Part shown: positions 8,678 through 18,136 of the stretch, piece after piece
Layout: the number at the start of each line of letters is the position of its first letter
Position numbering within the stretch: position 1 is the stretch's first letter
From: Pelolinea sp.
Lineage (GTDB): Bacteria; Chloroflexota; Anaerolineae; Anaerolineales; Anaerolineaceae
Assembly (NCBI GenBank): GCA_030692365.1
Contig: JAUYCC010000009.1
Location: 1-60,185, forward strand
DNA length: 60,185 nucleotides
Direction: 5' to 3'
The notes under the pieces: model-generated
What the model saw: the letters and a program-made list of their open reading frames with translations, nothing else
What the model was told of the DNA's origin: nothing
The model's database searches: none
Program-made: the position numbers and the translations under genes

Positions 8678-10417
8678 GTGAGAAGTTTTATCCATCTAAA
8701 CAACATTTCTTTTTCCTATCAGGAGAGGGAAAATCCCAACCCTAAAGTCTTGGTTAACCTTAGCCTTTCAATTAAGGAAGGTGAATTTGTCGCCCTTATT
8801 GGCCAAAATGGCTCAGGTAAAAGCACCCTCGGTAAGCTGCTCAATGCTTTAATAATCCCGGATGCAGGCGATGTGTTCATTGAAGGGATGAATACCCACG
8901 AGAGCGCGAATTATCCAATCATACGCAGCCGGGTGGGCATGGTCTTTCAACGCCCGCAGGACCAGATCGTGGCAACCACAGTCGCGGAAGATGTGGCCTT
9001 CGGCCCTGGCAACCTGGGACTGCCACCCAGCGAAATTCGCCAACAGGTGGATGAAGTGCTTGCGCTGACCGGCCTGGCATCATACAGGGAGCGCCCTTCT
9101 TACCTGTTATCTGCGGGTGAGACTCAGCGGGTAGCGTTAGCTGGTGTGCTTGCCATGCGCCCCAAATGCATTATCTTCGACGAGACCACCGCGATGCTGG
9201 ATCCTTCCGGGCGGGAAATGGTGATGCGGCAGGCGAAAGCGCTTAATAAAGAAGGGATCACCATTATTTTCATTACCCATTTGATGGAAGAAGCGGTACA
9301 AGCAGATCGGGTGTTGATTCTTCATCACGGCCAGTTAGTGATGGACGCTCCCCCTGCTGAAGTTTTTTCTTCGTCATCCAAGATTAGATCATACGGCCTG
9401 GACTTACCGCCGGCCGCTTTGGCTGCCGATTCACTAAGAAAATATTTCCTTTCCCTGCCAGAAGGCATATTATTTGAGGGCGAACTGCTAAACGTGCTGC
9501 CAGAATATTCCGGTAAAGGAAAGCTGGCAGAACCGGAAAACCATGAAAAAATCGAACAGGATTTAATTATCAAAGTTGAAGACCTTTCCCATGTTTATTT
9601 ACGCGGCACCCCCCTGGCGCATCAAGCGTTGGAAAAGTGCAATTTGAAGGTAACGTCTGGTTCTGCACACGGACTGATCGGTTCAACTGGCTCCGGAAAA
9701 TCCACCCTGCTCCAGCACTTGAATGGATTAATTCTGCCCCAATCAGGGAGGGTCAATGTTCTCAGATATTCGCTTAACGACCCTGAATTGGATGTAAAAG
9801 CGCTGCGCCGTTCGGTGGGATTGGCTTTTCAACAGCCTGAGGACCAGATCTTTGAACAATATGTGGGTGACGAAATTGCGTTCGCGGCCAGGAACTTTGC
9901 CATAACCGGAAAGATTGCGGATATTGTGCGGTCCGCCATGCAAGCTGTCGGACTGGATTTCGAGTCCTTCAAGGACAGGGTAACATCTACATTAAGCGGC
10001 GGCGAACAGCGTAAGGTAGCTCTGGCTTCTGTTCTCGCTGGCCAGCCGCAGGTATTACTACTGGATGAACCCTTGGCGGGGTTGGATCCGCTTTCAAGAA
10101 ATGAAATAACTGACCATCTGGCGGAATTGAAAAAAAAGGGAATTACGCTGGTGATTTCCACGCATCAGTTTGAGGGCGCTGTTGAATTGATGGATAAAAT
10201 CAGCGTTTTAGCAAATGGGCGAGACTTTGCCCATGGAACACCAGGCAAAATTTTCTCTAGTGAAAATATCCTTGACGAATCAGGGATTAAAGCGCCGCTA
10301 GTTGCGCGAATTGTAGGCCGGCTTCGTAATTTAGGTTGGCCAATATCAGCGGAAATTGTAACGTTGAAGGATTTGGAAACATCTATCTCATCCACTAATA
10401 CGGGAGTTGAAGGATGA
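8678..10417 (+). CDS. ECF transporter ATPase, two ABC domains fused (EcfA-EcfA')
   Basis: A 579-aa cytoplasmic energising subunit of an energy-coupling-factor vitamin/metal transporter. Two complete ABC ATPase domains are fused. The first has Walker A GQNGSGKST (about residue 42), an ECF-typical Q-loop VFQRPQDQIVATTVAEDVAF, a signature LSAGETQRVALAG and Walker B IIFDE. The second has Walker A GSTGSGKST, a matching Q-loop FQQPEDQIFEQYVGDEIAF, signature LSGGEQRKVALAS and Walker B LLLDEPLAGLDP. In many bacteria these are two genes, ecfA1 and ecfA2. GTG start with a weak ribosome-binding site. The stop overlaps the ecfT start (ATGA). Confidence 0.9.
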   Translation: MRSFIHLNNISFSYQERENPNPKVLVNLSLSIKEGEFVALIGQNGSGKSTLGKLLNALIIPDAGDVFIEGMNTHESANYPIIRSRVGMVFQRPQDQIVATTVAEDVAFGPGNLGLPPSEIRQQVDEVLALTGLASYRERPSYLLSAGETQRVALAGVLAMRPKCIIFDETTAMLDPSGREMVMRQAKALNKEGITIIFITHLMEEAVQADRVLILHHGQLVMDAPPAEVFSSSSKIRSYGLDLPPAALAADSLRKYFLSLPEGILFEGELLNVLPEYSGKGKLAEPENHEKIEQDLIIKVEDLSHVYLRGTPLAHQALEKCNLKVTSGSAHGLIGSTGSGKSTLLQHLNGLILPQSGRVNVLRYSLNDPELDVKALRRSVGLAFQQPEDQIFEQYVGDEIAFAARNFAITGKIADIVRSAMQAVGLDFESFKDRVTSTLSGGEQRKVALASVLAGQPQVLLLDEPLAGLDPLSRNEITDHLAELKKKGITLVISTHQFEGAVELMDKISVLANGRDFAHGTPGKIFSSENILDESGIKAPLVARIVGRLRNLGWPISAEIVTLKDLETSISSTNTGVEG

Positions 10418-11238
10418 GCGACTTCGAATATTTGCAGAAGGTCACTGTCGGTCAATACCTGCCGTTGGGGTCATGGGTACACCGGAGGGATCCACGCGTG
10501 AAATTTGTAGGATACGCCTTACTGATAACCGCGCTTACCCTGACGGCCAATTTACATGGACTTCTGATTGGGATAGCGGCAGCTTTTCTGTTATTAATGT
10601 TAAGCAAAACCCCTTGGAAATACGCACTGCGCGGGCTTTTGACGCCGTTGCCATTTTTGCTCATCCTCGCGGCCTTACAGCTTTTCATCACGCCGCATGA
10701 TATTTCATCAGTTTCATTATTAAAAATATTAGGGGCCGGCATATACCCTGAGGGAATCCTTGCCGGGATTCGGTTGCTGGTGAGGTTTTGTATCCTGGTT
10801 ATCATTCTGACTGTATCAAGCGCGACATTATCAACCCTGGAAATCATTCACGGGCTTGAGCTTCTGTTTAAACCATTGAAAATCTTTGGTTTGCGGACTG
10901 GATCAGCGGCAATGGCAGTACAGATCACTTTGCGCTTCATCCCGTTCCTGGCGATCAACGCGGAGAAAATCGCCAAAGCACAGGCTTCACGAGGTGCTGA
11001 ATGGGGGGTAAGAAAAGGTAACTTGCTTAAACGTGTTAGGCAGGTTTTTCCGTTAATAATTCCCTTATTTAGCAATAGCCTGAGACAGGCTGAAACTCTG
11101 GCGGATGCGATGCTCGCCCGCGGTTATGCGGGAAACGCGAAGCGAACCAGCATGGTTGATTATCAAATTACTATCCGGGACTGGGTATTTTTATTATTAT
11201 TGGTCTCGGTTTCAGTGCTCATCGTTCTAATTAAATAA
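10414..11238 (+). CDS. ecfT: ECF transporter transmembrane coupling protein EcfT
   Basis: The 274-aa membrane scaffold that links an S component to the ATPases. It has several hydrophobic helices and two cytoplasmic coupling motifs with the Ala-Arg-Gly signature: AQASRGAEW (about residue 190) and DAMLARGYAG (about residue 228). The start overlaps the ATPase stop. The substrate is set by the S component, and a candidate lies immediately downstream on the other strand. Confidence 0.92.
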   Translation: MSDFEYLQKVTVGQYLPLGSWVHRRDPRVKFVGYALLITALTLTANLHGLLIGIAAAFLLLMLSKTPWKYALRGLLTPLPFLLILAALQLFITPHDISSVSLLKILGAGIYPEGILAGIRLLVRFCILVIILTVSSATLSTLEIIHGLELLFKPLKIFGLRTGSAAMAVQITLRFIPFLAINAEKIAKAQASRGAEWGVRKGNLLKRVRQVFPLIIPLFSNSLRQAETLADAMLARGYAGNAKRTSMVDYQITIRDWVFLLLLVSVSVLIVLIK

Positions 11239-11266
11239 AAAACCAGCTTACCCGCCGGTTATTGGA

Positions 11267-11836
11267 TTATTCCAGATTTGAGCCCTTGCGCTTGCCCAGC
11301 GGCAGGCGCCAATAAGCGGCCACAACGGTTGCGGTGATTATTGTTGATACCACCATTTCTGGCAGCCCATTGGCAATGGCTATTCCGCCCAGCGCCGCCC
11401 AGGGCAGCAAACCAAGCATACCGATCATCCCCAGAACCAGTCCAGTATTGGTCAGGCTTCCAATTGCGCCAGATATTGCCAAAGCTGCCGCAGGCCAGCG
11501 CTTCAATGCCTGGTAAACCAGCCAGGCAACAGGTCCAATGAAGAGCCGAGGGAGAACCGCCAGGAGCGGGTTAGTAAACCACACATCCGCCGGTCCGGTA
11601 GGCGCCAAAGCGGCTTGCAACATGCTAAAAAGACCGAAAACCAGGCCAACCGCAGCACCAGACAAAGGACTGACAATAATTCCCGCGATGATGGCAGGGA
11701 CGTGCATGATGGTCAGGGCAGCGCCGCCGAACCAGGGAATAAACCCCCAATGCGTCCAACCCAACACCACGGCGATTGCGGCCATAAGTCCGGTGATCAC
11801 AATTGATCGGGTTGTTTGTCTTTCTTTCATCATCAA
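11267..11836 (-). CDS. ECF transporter S component (substrate-binding membrane protein)
   Basis: A 189-aa protein with about six hydrophobic segments. The motif MHVPAIIAGIIVSPLSGAAV near residue 40 is typical of S components of the DUF3816/pantothenate-folate-like group. These bind a vitamin and dock on EcfT. The gene is convergent with ecfT, 28 bases apart, instead of in the same operon, but the pairing is plausible. The ligand cannot be assigned. No thiamine, cobalamin or FMN riboswitch is recognised upstream in 11837-11974, which is AT-rich. Confidence 0.75.
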   Translation of the reverse strand: MMMKERQTTRSIVITGLMAAIAVVLGWTHWGFIPWFGGAALTIMHVPAIIAGIIVSPLSGAAVGLVFGLFSMLQAALAPTGPADVWFTNPLLAVLPRLFIGPVAWLVYQALKRWPAAALAISGAIGSLTNTGLVLGMIGMLGLLPWAALGGIAIANGLPEMVVSTIITATVVAAYWRLPLGKRKGSNLE

Positions 11837-11974
11837 GTCACTTTCATTTTATATATTTGGATATTTATCTTATCATCAATGTGTTTATATGGTTATATAA
11901 ACCAGTGAAATCTGTACATGGTATTCTAAATGGAGTAATATCATTCTTCGAAATATTAAATTTAGAGAAAAAAA

Positions 11975-12841
11975 ATGGCTCAAACTTCAATATCCACCAA
12001 TAATTTGACGTACCGGTACGGAAATCTAACAGCGGTTGATCACATCAGCTTTGATGTATCTGAAGGAGAAGTGCTTGGTTTCCTTGGCCCCAATGGGGCT
12101 GGAAAAACCACTGCCGTCAGGATACTCACCGGCCAGCTGCAGCCTTCGGAAGGTTCAGTGACTGTGCTTGGCAAGGATTTGCGCACACACGCCAAACAGG
12201 TTCAGCAGTTCATGGGTGTTTCCTTTGAAACAACCAATTTGTACGAACAGATGAGCGCGGTTGAAAACCTTGAGCTTTTCGCGCGGCTATTCTCGGTCAA
12301 GAATTTTAAGGCGCTGCCACTGCTGGAAAAAGTAGGGCTCAGCGGCCGTGAAAAAGAGAGAGTGGCAAATTATTCCAAAGGTATGAAACAACGTCTGATG
12401 CTCGCCCGCGCTTTGGTCAATAATCCAAGGATCCTTTTTCTGGATGAACCGACCGATGGATTAGACCCGGTATCCTCTCAGACGATACATACCATCATCC
12501 GGGAGTCCGCAAAAGCCGGGACAACGGTTTTCCTGACCACGCATGATATGGTTGAGGCTGATAAACTGTCTGACCGGGTGGCGTTCATCAACAAGGGCAA
12601 GATTACCGCGCTTGATAAACCTGCAATATTGAAACGCCAGTATGGCAAACGCATTCTAAAAGCGGAAATTGAAAAAGTCGATGGAACAACTGAAATCCGC
12701 AGTATTCCTCTGGATCAGGCTGAGACAGCCGAGCAGGCCAGGCAGCTCTTCATGAACGAGAAGCTCCTTACCGCGCACACCGAGGAGGCTTCGCTTGAAG
12801 ATATATTCTTTAAAGTTACCGGGCGGGGGTTGCTGGGATGA
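11975..12841 (+). CDS. ABC-2 exporter ATP-binding protein
   Basis: A 288-aa ABC ATPase of the drug/multidrug or lipid exporter type (CcmA/DrrA-like). It has Walker A GPNGAGKTT (about residue 38), signature YSKGMKQRLMLARAL, Walker B ILFLDEPTDGLDP and a C-terminal DrrA-like extension ending in a SLEDIFFKVTGRG motif. The stop overlaps the next start (ATGA), and two permeases follow, so the complex is probably one ATPase dimer with a permease heterodimer. Substrate unknown. Confidence 0.9.
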   Translation: MAQTSISTNNLTYRYGNLTAVDHISFDVSEGEVLGFLGPNGAGKTTAVRILTGQLQPSEGSVTVLGKDLRTHAKQVQQFMGVSFETTNLYEQMSAVENLELFARLFSVKNFKALPLLEKVGLSGREKERVANYSKGMKQRLMLARALVNNPRILFLDEPTDGLDPVSSQTIHTIIRESAKAGTTVFLTTHDMVEADKLSDRVAFINKGKITALDKPAILKRQYGKRILKAEIEKVDGTTEIRSIPLDQAETAEQARQLFMNEKLLTAHTEEASLEDIFFKVTGRGLLG

Positions 12842-13902
12842 TCGGCGCGTTGATCCTGAAAGATCTCAAAATCTTCTTTCGCAACCAGTTCTTCGCGATC
12901 ATCACGTTTTTGGGTATCGCGGCTTTCATCGCTGTTTATTATGTGATGCCAGCCAAGCCTGATGATACATTACCTGTCGCGGTAGTTCTACCGGGAGAAG
13001 CAAAAGTCCAGTATGGCGAATTCATGGCGGATGCCCTGGAAGCGGATCTGGTGGCTTCTGAAAGCGTCCTAATGGACGCTGTAAAAAATGGCGATTATAT
13101 GGCCGGGCTTGTGCTCACCGATGAAACCATCAATTCCATAAAACAGGGCGAAGAAGTGAGCGTGCCGGTTTACACAGCGCCTGGCACCACACCCGAACTT
13201 CGCCAGGCGTTTATTGATATCTTCACCGTCGCAATGAACAACATCAGTTTTGCTTCTTCAAAGACACTGATTAATATCCATGATAATGTCACCGTTCTTG
13301 GTCCTGATCTGCTTGGCATTGGCCAGCCAATTTCCTTACGTGACCGCATGCTGCCCATTATGCTGATGATGATCTTTTCAATCGAGCTTATAGGGCTGGC
13401 GAATCTAATCAGCGAAGAAGGCGAGCGCGGAACAGCCAGCGCTTTGCTGGTAACACCGCTGCGGATATCAAGTTTTTTTATCAGCAAAATGCTGCTTGGT
13501 ATTGGAATGGCCTTTGTGGAAGTCCTCATTTTAGCGGCAGCCACCGGTAAATTGTTTCACTCTACTTTGCTCTTGATAGTCACCCTGCTCATTGGCAGTC
13601 TTCTGATCACCGGTCTGGCTTTTCTGATCGCAACCTTTGCCAGGATTTTCATGGCGGTTCTCGCGTGGAGCTCCCTGATTCTGCTGCTGCTCAGTTTACC
13701 GGGGGTTACCGTGATGTTCCCCACACTGGCAAGCAGTTGGATCAAGCTTATACCATCCTACTATCTGGTAGATTCCCTGAACCGAATATTGAATTATCAG
13801 GCAGGCTGGGGACAGGTGGCACAGAATCTGCTCATCCTTCTGGCGGTTGGCGGAGTATCGTTAGGTTTTGGAAGCATGCTTTTAAGGAGGCGATTTCAAT
13901 GA
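12838..13902 (+). CDS. ABC-2 exporter permease, first subunit
   Basis: A 354-aa membrane protein with one N-terminal helix (residues 17-36), a large extracytoplasmic domain to about residue 165, then five or six helices containing EEGERGTASALLVTPL, the cytoplasmic motif typical of ABC-2 permeases (E-K-x-x-G-T-x-x-x-L-x-x-P variant). The start overlaps the ATPase stop, and the gene overlaps the next permease. Confidence 0.85.
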   Translation: MIGALILKDLKIFFRNQFFAIITFLGIAAFIAVYYVMPAKPDDTLPVAVVLPGEAKVQYGEFMADALEADLVASESVLMDAVKNGDYMAGLVLTDETINSIKQGEEVSVPVYTAPGTTPELRQAFIDIFTVAMNNISFASSKTLINIHDNVTVLGPDLLGIGQPISLRDRMLPIMLMMIFSIELIGLANLISEEGERGTASALLVTPLRISSFFISKMLLGIGMAFVEVLILAAATGKLFHSTLLLIVTLLIGSLLITGLAFLIATFARIFMAVLAWSSLILLLLSLPGVTVMFPTLASSWIKLIPSYYLVDSLNRILNYQAGWGQVAQNLLILLAVGGVSLGFGSMLLRRRFQ

Positions 13903-14969
13903 ATTTGCGCCGAATTTTTATTCTTTTGACCAAGGAGCTACGTTCCAGCGCCAGTAATTTTTTGGTGGTTTTCGCGGTGGTAATTCCGGTGGTGTTATCG
14001 CTGCTGGTGAACCTTGTTTTTGGAGAAGCTTTTTCGGGTAAACCCCGGTTGGGATTTGTCGATTCGGGCGGATCACAATTTGTCCAACAAATGAGCAGCC
14101 TCAGCCATATCAAAACCAAAGTCTATTCTGATGTTGATTCCATGAAATCGGATGTAGAGCAGGGTATCATCGAAACCGGGATTGTTATTCCGGCGGGATT
14201 TGATGAAATTCTTAAGCAAGGCGCGCCGAGTGAGATCACAGTATTCACGTGGGGGGAGACTCCCTTTAAAGACAGGCTTGTTGCCGAAACCACTATGGCC
14301 AAGGTCATTGCGGAAATCGCAGGCCTGGAAAATAAGGTAAGCATTGAGATCAAACAGTTGGGGGAGGCGAATGTTACCAGCTTGGCAGATAAGATGCTGC
14401 CCATGTTTATCATGATGACCATCATGCTGGGGGGCGTGTTTGTGCCGGCAGTTTCAATAATTGAAGAAAAGCAAAACCGCACACTCACCGCATTAAACGT
14501 TTCACCGGCAAGGCTTTCAGAAATTCTGATCTCCAAAGCTCTGCTTGGCATTGTCATTGGGACTGCCACCGCGGTGGTTTCACTGGTTCTCAACCAATCT
14601 TTTGGAAACAATCCCTTGCTGTTGATGTTTGTGCTATTATTGGGCACTATGGCCGCATCCATGCTGGGTATTTTGCTGGGCGCGGTGGTCAAAGATATGA
14701 ACGTGCTCCTGGCGGTTTTGAAGAGCGGCGGCCTGCTGCTCATTGCCCCAGGAATCATTGACCTGATCCCCAAAGCGCCGCAATGGATAGCGAAGCTCTT
14801 CCCCACTTATTACATTCTCCATCCAATCATGCAGGTGGCTGAAAGGGGTGCGGGTTTAATGGAAATTTCCGGGGATCTGATCATATTATTGGCCATAACC
14901 GGATTTATGCTTTTAGTTCTGGTGGCTGTGGTTGAACGGCAAAAAAAGAAATTAGCCTTGATCGCATAA
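13899..14969 (+). CDS. ABC-2 exporter permease, second subunit
   Basis: A 356-aa permease built like the preceding one: N-terminal helix (residues 21-40), external domain, then a C-terminal membrane domain with the motif EEKQNRTLTALNVSPA. The start is the ATG at 13899, overlapping the previous stop, because a perfect AAGGAGG lies 8 bases upstream; longer in-frame starts inside the previous gene have no such support. It completes a three-gene exporter operon. The last residues (RQKKK) are basic, as for a cytoplasmic tail. Confidence 0.85.
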   Translation: MNLRRIFILLTKELRSSASNFLVVFAVVIPVVLSLLVNLVFGEAFSGKPRLGFVDSGGSQFVQQMSSLSHIKTKVYSDVDSMKSDVEQGIIETGIVIPAGFDEILKQGAPSEITVFTWGETPFKDRLVAETTMAKVIAEIAGLENKVSIEIKQLGEANVTSLADKMLPMFIMMTIMLGGVFVPAVSIIEEKQNRTLTALNVSPARLSEILISKALLGIVIGTATAVVSLVLNQSFGNNPLLLMFVLLLGTMAASMLGILLGAVVKDMNVLLAVLKSGGLLLIAPGIIDLIPKAPQWIAKLFPTYYILHPIMQVAERGAGLMEISGDLIILLAITGFMLLVLVAVVERQKKKLALIA

Positions 14970-15003
14970 AGCCTTTAGTAATTCCAAATGTAGACTATCT
15001 TCC

Positions 15004-15037
15004 GGGTTGTCCGGTTACAAATAAGGGCAGCCCGTTT
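15004..15037 (+). terminator. Probable terminator of the ABC-2 exporter operon
   Basis: GGGTTGTCC (15004-15012) can pair over all nine positions with GGGCAGCCC (15025-15033), allowing two G-U pairs, followed by GTTTATTT. It lies 34 bases after the last exporter gene. Confidence 0.6.
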
Positions 15038-15147
15038 ATTTAAAAAAAGCAAAGGATTTCACAAGAAACTTTTTTTTGATTCAAAATAGCCATGATTTTC
15101 TAAATGAAATTATGGTATTCTAAGACTACCTAAAAAAGGAAAGTCCA

Positions 15148-16782
15148 ATGCCCAAGCAAAAGACAGTGGTAGCCTGCGCCTTGGGGGAATGCGTTCATGT
15201 GGCAGGTGTGGTTAATTTTCTGCGCCTGGCGGAACAAGCCGGATGGCGCACAGTATTTCTGGGTCCAGCAGTCTCAATCGAAAAAGCAATTAAGGCAGCA
15301 GATGAAGAGAATGCTGACTTGCTGGCGGTTTCTTACAGGCTTACGCCTGAAACCGGCGAACGGCTGCTGGCACAATTTGCTGAAGAAGCGGATGATCTGA
15401 AATCACGCGGTGTGCGCTTAGCCTTCGGGGGAACGCCGCCGGTGGCAGAACGCGCGGAAAAGCTGGGCTTTTTCAATGCGGTTTTCAATGGCGAGCAACC
15501 CTATGAAGAAGTGTTAGCCTTTCTGAAAGGCGAGGAATACCACCTAAAAGACGAAAAAGATTTTCCCCAAAAAACCATTGATCGAATCCGCTGGAAAGCG
15601 CCATACCCGCTGCTTCGGCATCATTTTGGTTTACCCACGATGGATGCGACCATCAAAGGCATTGAAGCGATTGCCGACGCCCGTATTTTGGATGTAATTT
15701 CGCTGGGCATTGATCAGGATGCGCAGGAGAACTTCTTTCACCCGGAACGGCAGGACCCCCGCCGAACCGGGGCAGGCGGCGTGCCAGTGAGAACCGTGCA
15801 GGATTATAGAAATCTCTACACGGCCAGCCGCAGAGGGAACTATCCCCTTCTCCGCACCTATTCCGGCACAGATGATTTCATCCGGCTTGCCGTGATGTAT
15901 GTTGAAACCATCAATAATGCCTGGGCGGCCATCCCCCTGTTCTGGTTCAATCAGATGGACGGGCGTGGACCTTGGGATCTGGCGGGTAGCATCCGCGAAC
16001 ATCAGTCAGTAATAACCTGGTACGGAGAACGTCATATTCCGGTGGAATTGAATGAAGCCCACCATTGGGGCATGCGCGATGCGCCGGATGTGGTTTTTGT
16101 GGTTTCCGCATACCTGGCAGCCTATAATGCCAAAGCCTTTGGAGTGAATGATTACATTGCCCAGATGATGTTCAACAGCCCGCCTGGCACATCGGACGCG
16201 ATGGACCTGGCCAAGATGGCCGCCGCGCTGGAGCTTACATCCGAGCTGGAGGCCGAGAATTTTCATATTTGGCGGCAAACCCGCACAGGGTTGCTCAGCT
16301 ACCCGCTGGATACCAACGCTGCCCGGGCGCACCTGGCAGCCAGTATTTATGTTCAGATGGCGCTTAAGCCGCATATCGTCCATGTTGTCGGGCATACCGA
16401 AGCACACCACGCGGCGACAGCTGAAGATGTGATTGACGCCAGCCGAATGGCCAGGCGCGCCATTGAAAACGCCCTGGCTGGACAGCCGGATATGCTGAAA
16501 GATCCGGAAATCATCAGACGTAAAGAAGAACTAGCAGGTGAGGCCAGACTGACCTTGCGGGCTATCCGAAACCTGCATGCCGGCAAAGAGGGAGACCCGC
16601 TGACCTCTCCTGAAAACCTCGCCGACTCAATAATGAAGGGTATACTGGATGCACCTCATTTGAAAAATAACCGATTCGCACGCGGTGAAATTATCACCCG
16701 CATCCTGAACGGCGCCTGTGAGGCTGTAAATCAGCAAGGCAATAAGATTTCCGAAGCAGACAGATTAGAACAATTTATTTAA
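15148..16782 (+). CDS. B12-binding-fold protein with mutase-like TIM-barrel region
   Basis: A 544-aa protein. Residues 5-130 look like a cobalamin-binding Rossmann fold: CVHVAG (15-20) occupies the place of the DxHxxG motif, with the lower-axial His17 kept but Asp replaced by Cys. The following strands (LLAVSYRLTPETG; LAFGGTPP) match the fold. Residues of about 160-480 resemble the barrel of B12-dependent carbon-skeleton mutases such as methylaspartate mutase large subunit. An opine-dehydrogenase-like gene follows 13 bases later, suggesting an amino-acid rearrangement or reduction pathway. The substrate is unknown, and the mutase similarity is by eye only. Confidence 0.6.
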   Translation: MPKQKTVVACALGECVHVAGVVNFLRLAEQAGWRTVFLGPAVSIEKAIKAADEENADLLAVSYRLTPETGERLLAQFAEEADDLKSRGVRLAFGGTPPVAERAEKLGFFNAVFNGEQPYEEVLAFLKGEEYHLKDEKDFPQKTIDRIRWKAPYPLLRHHFGLPTMDATIKGIEAIADARILDVISLGIDQDAQENFFHPERQDPRRTGAGGVPVRTVQDYRNLYTASRRGNYPLLRTYSGTDDFIRLAVMYVETINNAWAAIPLFWFNQMDGRGPWDLAGSIREHQSVITWYGERHIPVELNEAHHWGMRDAPDVVFVVSAYLAAYNAKAFGVNDYIAQMMFNSPPGTSDAMDLAKMAAALELTSELEAENFHIWRQTRTGLLSYPLDTNAARAHLAASIYVQMALKPHIVHVVGHTEAHHAATAEDVIDASRMARRAIENALAGQPDMLKDPEIIRRKEELAGEARLTLRAIRNLHAGKEGDPLTSPENLADSIMKGILDAPHLKNNRFARGEIITRILNGACEAVNQQGNKISEADRLEQFI

Positions 16783-16795
16783 GTAAGGAGGCAGT

Positions 16796-17905
16796 ATGGC
16801 TCAACCTTCAAGGTATACGATCGTTGGCGCTGGTCACGGCGGAAAGACAATGGCAGCGCACCTGGCGCTGATGGGCAAGGAGGTGACGCTTTACAACCGT
16901 ACCTCTTCGCATGTTGAAGTGATACGAAAACGCCGCGGCATTGAACTCGAAAGCTACGCAGACGGGCCGCATGGATTTGGGCAATTGGCACAAGTAACCT
17001 CGGATATGAAAGAAGCACTTCAAGATGCACAGGTGATCATGCTGGTAGTGCCTTCCTCGGCGCATGCTGACCTTGCCAAGGTTATGGCGCCGCACCTTAA
17101 AAACGGGCAGGTGATTTTGCTGAACCCGGGCAGAACCTGCGGCGCGATTGAATTTGACATGGTGGCAAGACGGGAAGGCTGCCAGGCGAAATATGTTCTG
17201 GCTGAAGCGGAGACTTTGATTTATGCCAGTCGTTCGGATGGTCCCGCCCAGGCGCGCATTTTCCGAATCAAGGAGGCTGTTCCCTTGGCTGCGCTGCCAG
17301 CCACACAGACGCATATTGTGCTCGAAGCGATCCAGGATGTTTACCCTCAATTCATTGACGGTGTCAATGTACTGCATACCGGGCTGAATAACATGGGCGC
17401 GATTTTTCACCCGGCGCTGACCATCCTGAACGCCGGACGGATCGAATCAACGCATGGTGATTTTGAGTTCTATATTGATGGAGCTACCCCATCGGTCGTT
17501 ATTGTCCTTGAAGCGTTGGATCGTGAACGGGTAACGGTTGCCTCCGCGGTGGGTATCCGTGCCCGAAATGCTTTGGAATGGCTTAAAATGGCTTACGATG
17601 TGGAAGGCGAGACGCTTTATGAAGCTATCCAAAACCAGAGTGGATATTACGGCATCAAGGCTCCTTCTACTCTCGCGCACCGCTATATCTTTGAAGATAT
17701 CCCCATGAGCCTGCTGCCAATCGCTTCTTTGGGAATGCAGTATGGCATTTCGGTTCGCGCGATGGACAGCATCATCAGGCTGGCCTGCATCATCCATCGG
17801 ACGGATTACCACCGCCGGGGACGCACAGTAGAAAAGCTTGGAATCAGCGAATTAAATGTTGAAGAACTTACACGTTATGTAAACGAGGGAATTCTCGAGC
17901 GATAA
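16796..17905 (+). CDS. Opine (octopine/nopaline) dehydrogenase-family protein
   Basis: A 369-aa NAD(P)-dependent dehydrogenase. The N-terminus is a Rossmann fold with GAGHGGKTMAAHLALMGKEV (about residues 11-30). From about residue 180 it has the all-helical octopine dehydrogenase C-terminal domain, with HTGLNNMGAIFHPALT containing the conserved His and Asn. Relatives reduce imines formed between an amino acid and a keto acid, or oxidise the reverse. AAGGAGG precedes the ATG, and the gene is cotranscribed with the B12-fold protein upstream. The downstream gap 17906-18136 is AT-rich with no clear gene. Confidence 0.8.
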   Translation: MAQPSRYTIVGAGHGGKTMAAHLALMGKEVTLYNRTSSHVEVIRKRRGIELESYADGPHGFGQLAQVTSDMKEALQDAQVIMLVVPSSAHADLAKVMAPHLKNGQVILLNPGRTCGAIEFDMVARREGCQAKYVLAEAETLIYASRSDGPAQARIFRIKEAVPLAALPATQTHIVLEAIQDVYPQFIDGVNVLHTGLNNMGAIFHPALTILNAGRIESTHGDFEFYIDGATPSVVIVLEALDRERVTVASAVGIRARNALEWLKMAYDVEGETLYEAIQNQSGYYGIKAPSTLAHRYIFEDIPMSLLPIASLGMQYGISVRAMDSIIRLACIIHRTDYHRRGRTVEKLGISELNVEELTRYVNEGILER

Positions 17906-18136
17906 CTGTTAATTAGGTTAGTGTAATGAAAAAATTGAGCGGGTTTTACCCCCTCCATTTTTTGTCAATTTGCTTGTTTTTGGTAATTGATATTCGTATA
18001 GATTTCATTATAATATTACATAAACAGAAAGATATCTTATCGGCTATATTATTTTGAATTATTTATTGGAATAAATTGACAAGTTGGTATCTTTATTGCA
18101 ACTATAGTAACAGGTGCTGTGATTAAGGAGGCAACC

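Noticed and set aside
13665-13898. Longer N-terminus for the second ABC-2 permease
   Set aside because: It would overlap the previous permease by over 200 bases; the ATG at 13899 has AAGGAGG and an ATGA overlap with the previous stop.
18076-18116. Promoter TTGACA...TATAGT before the secreted-protein gene
   Set aside because: The spacing between the two boxes is about 21 bp, too long for sigma70, and no regulator context supports a MerR-type site.
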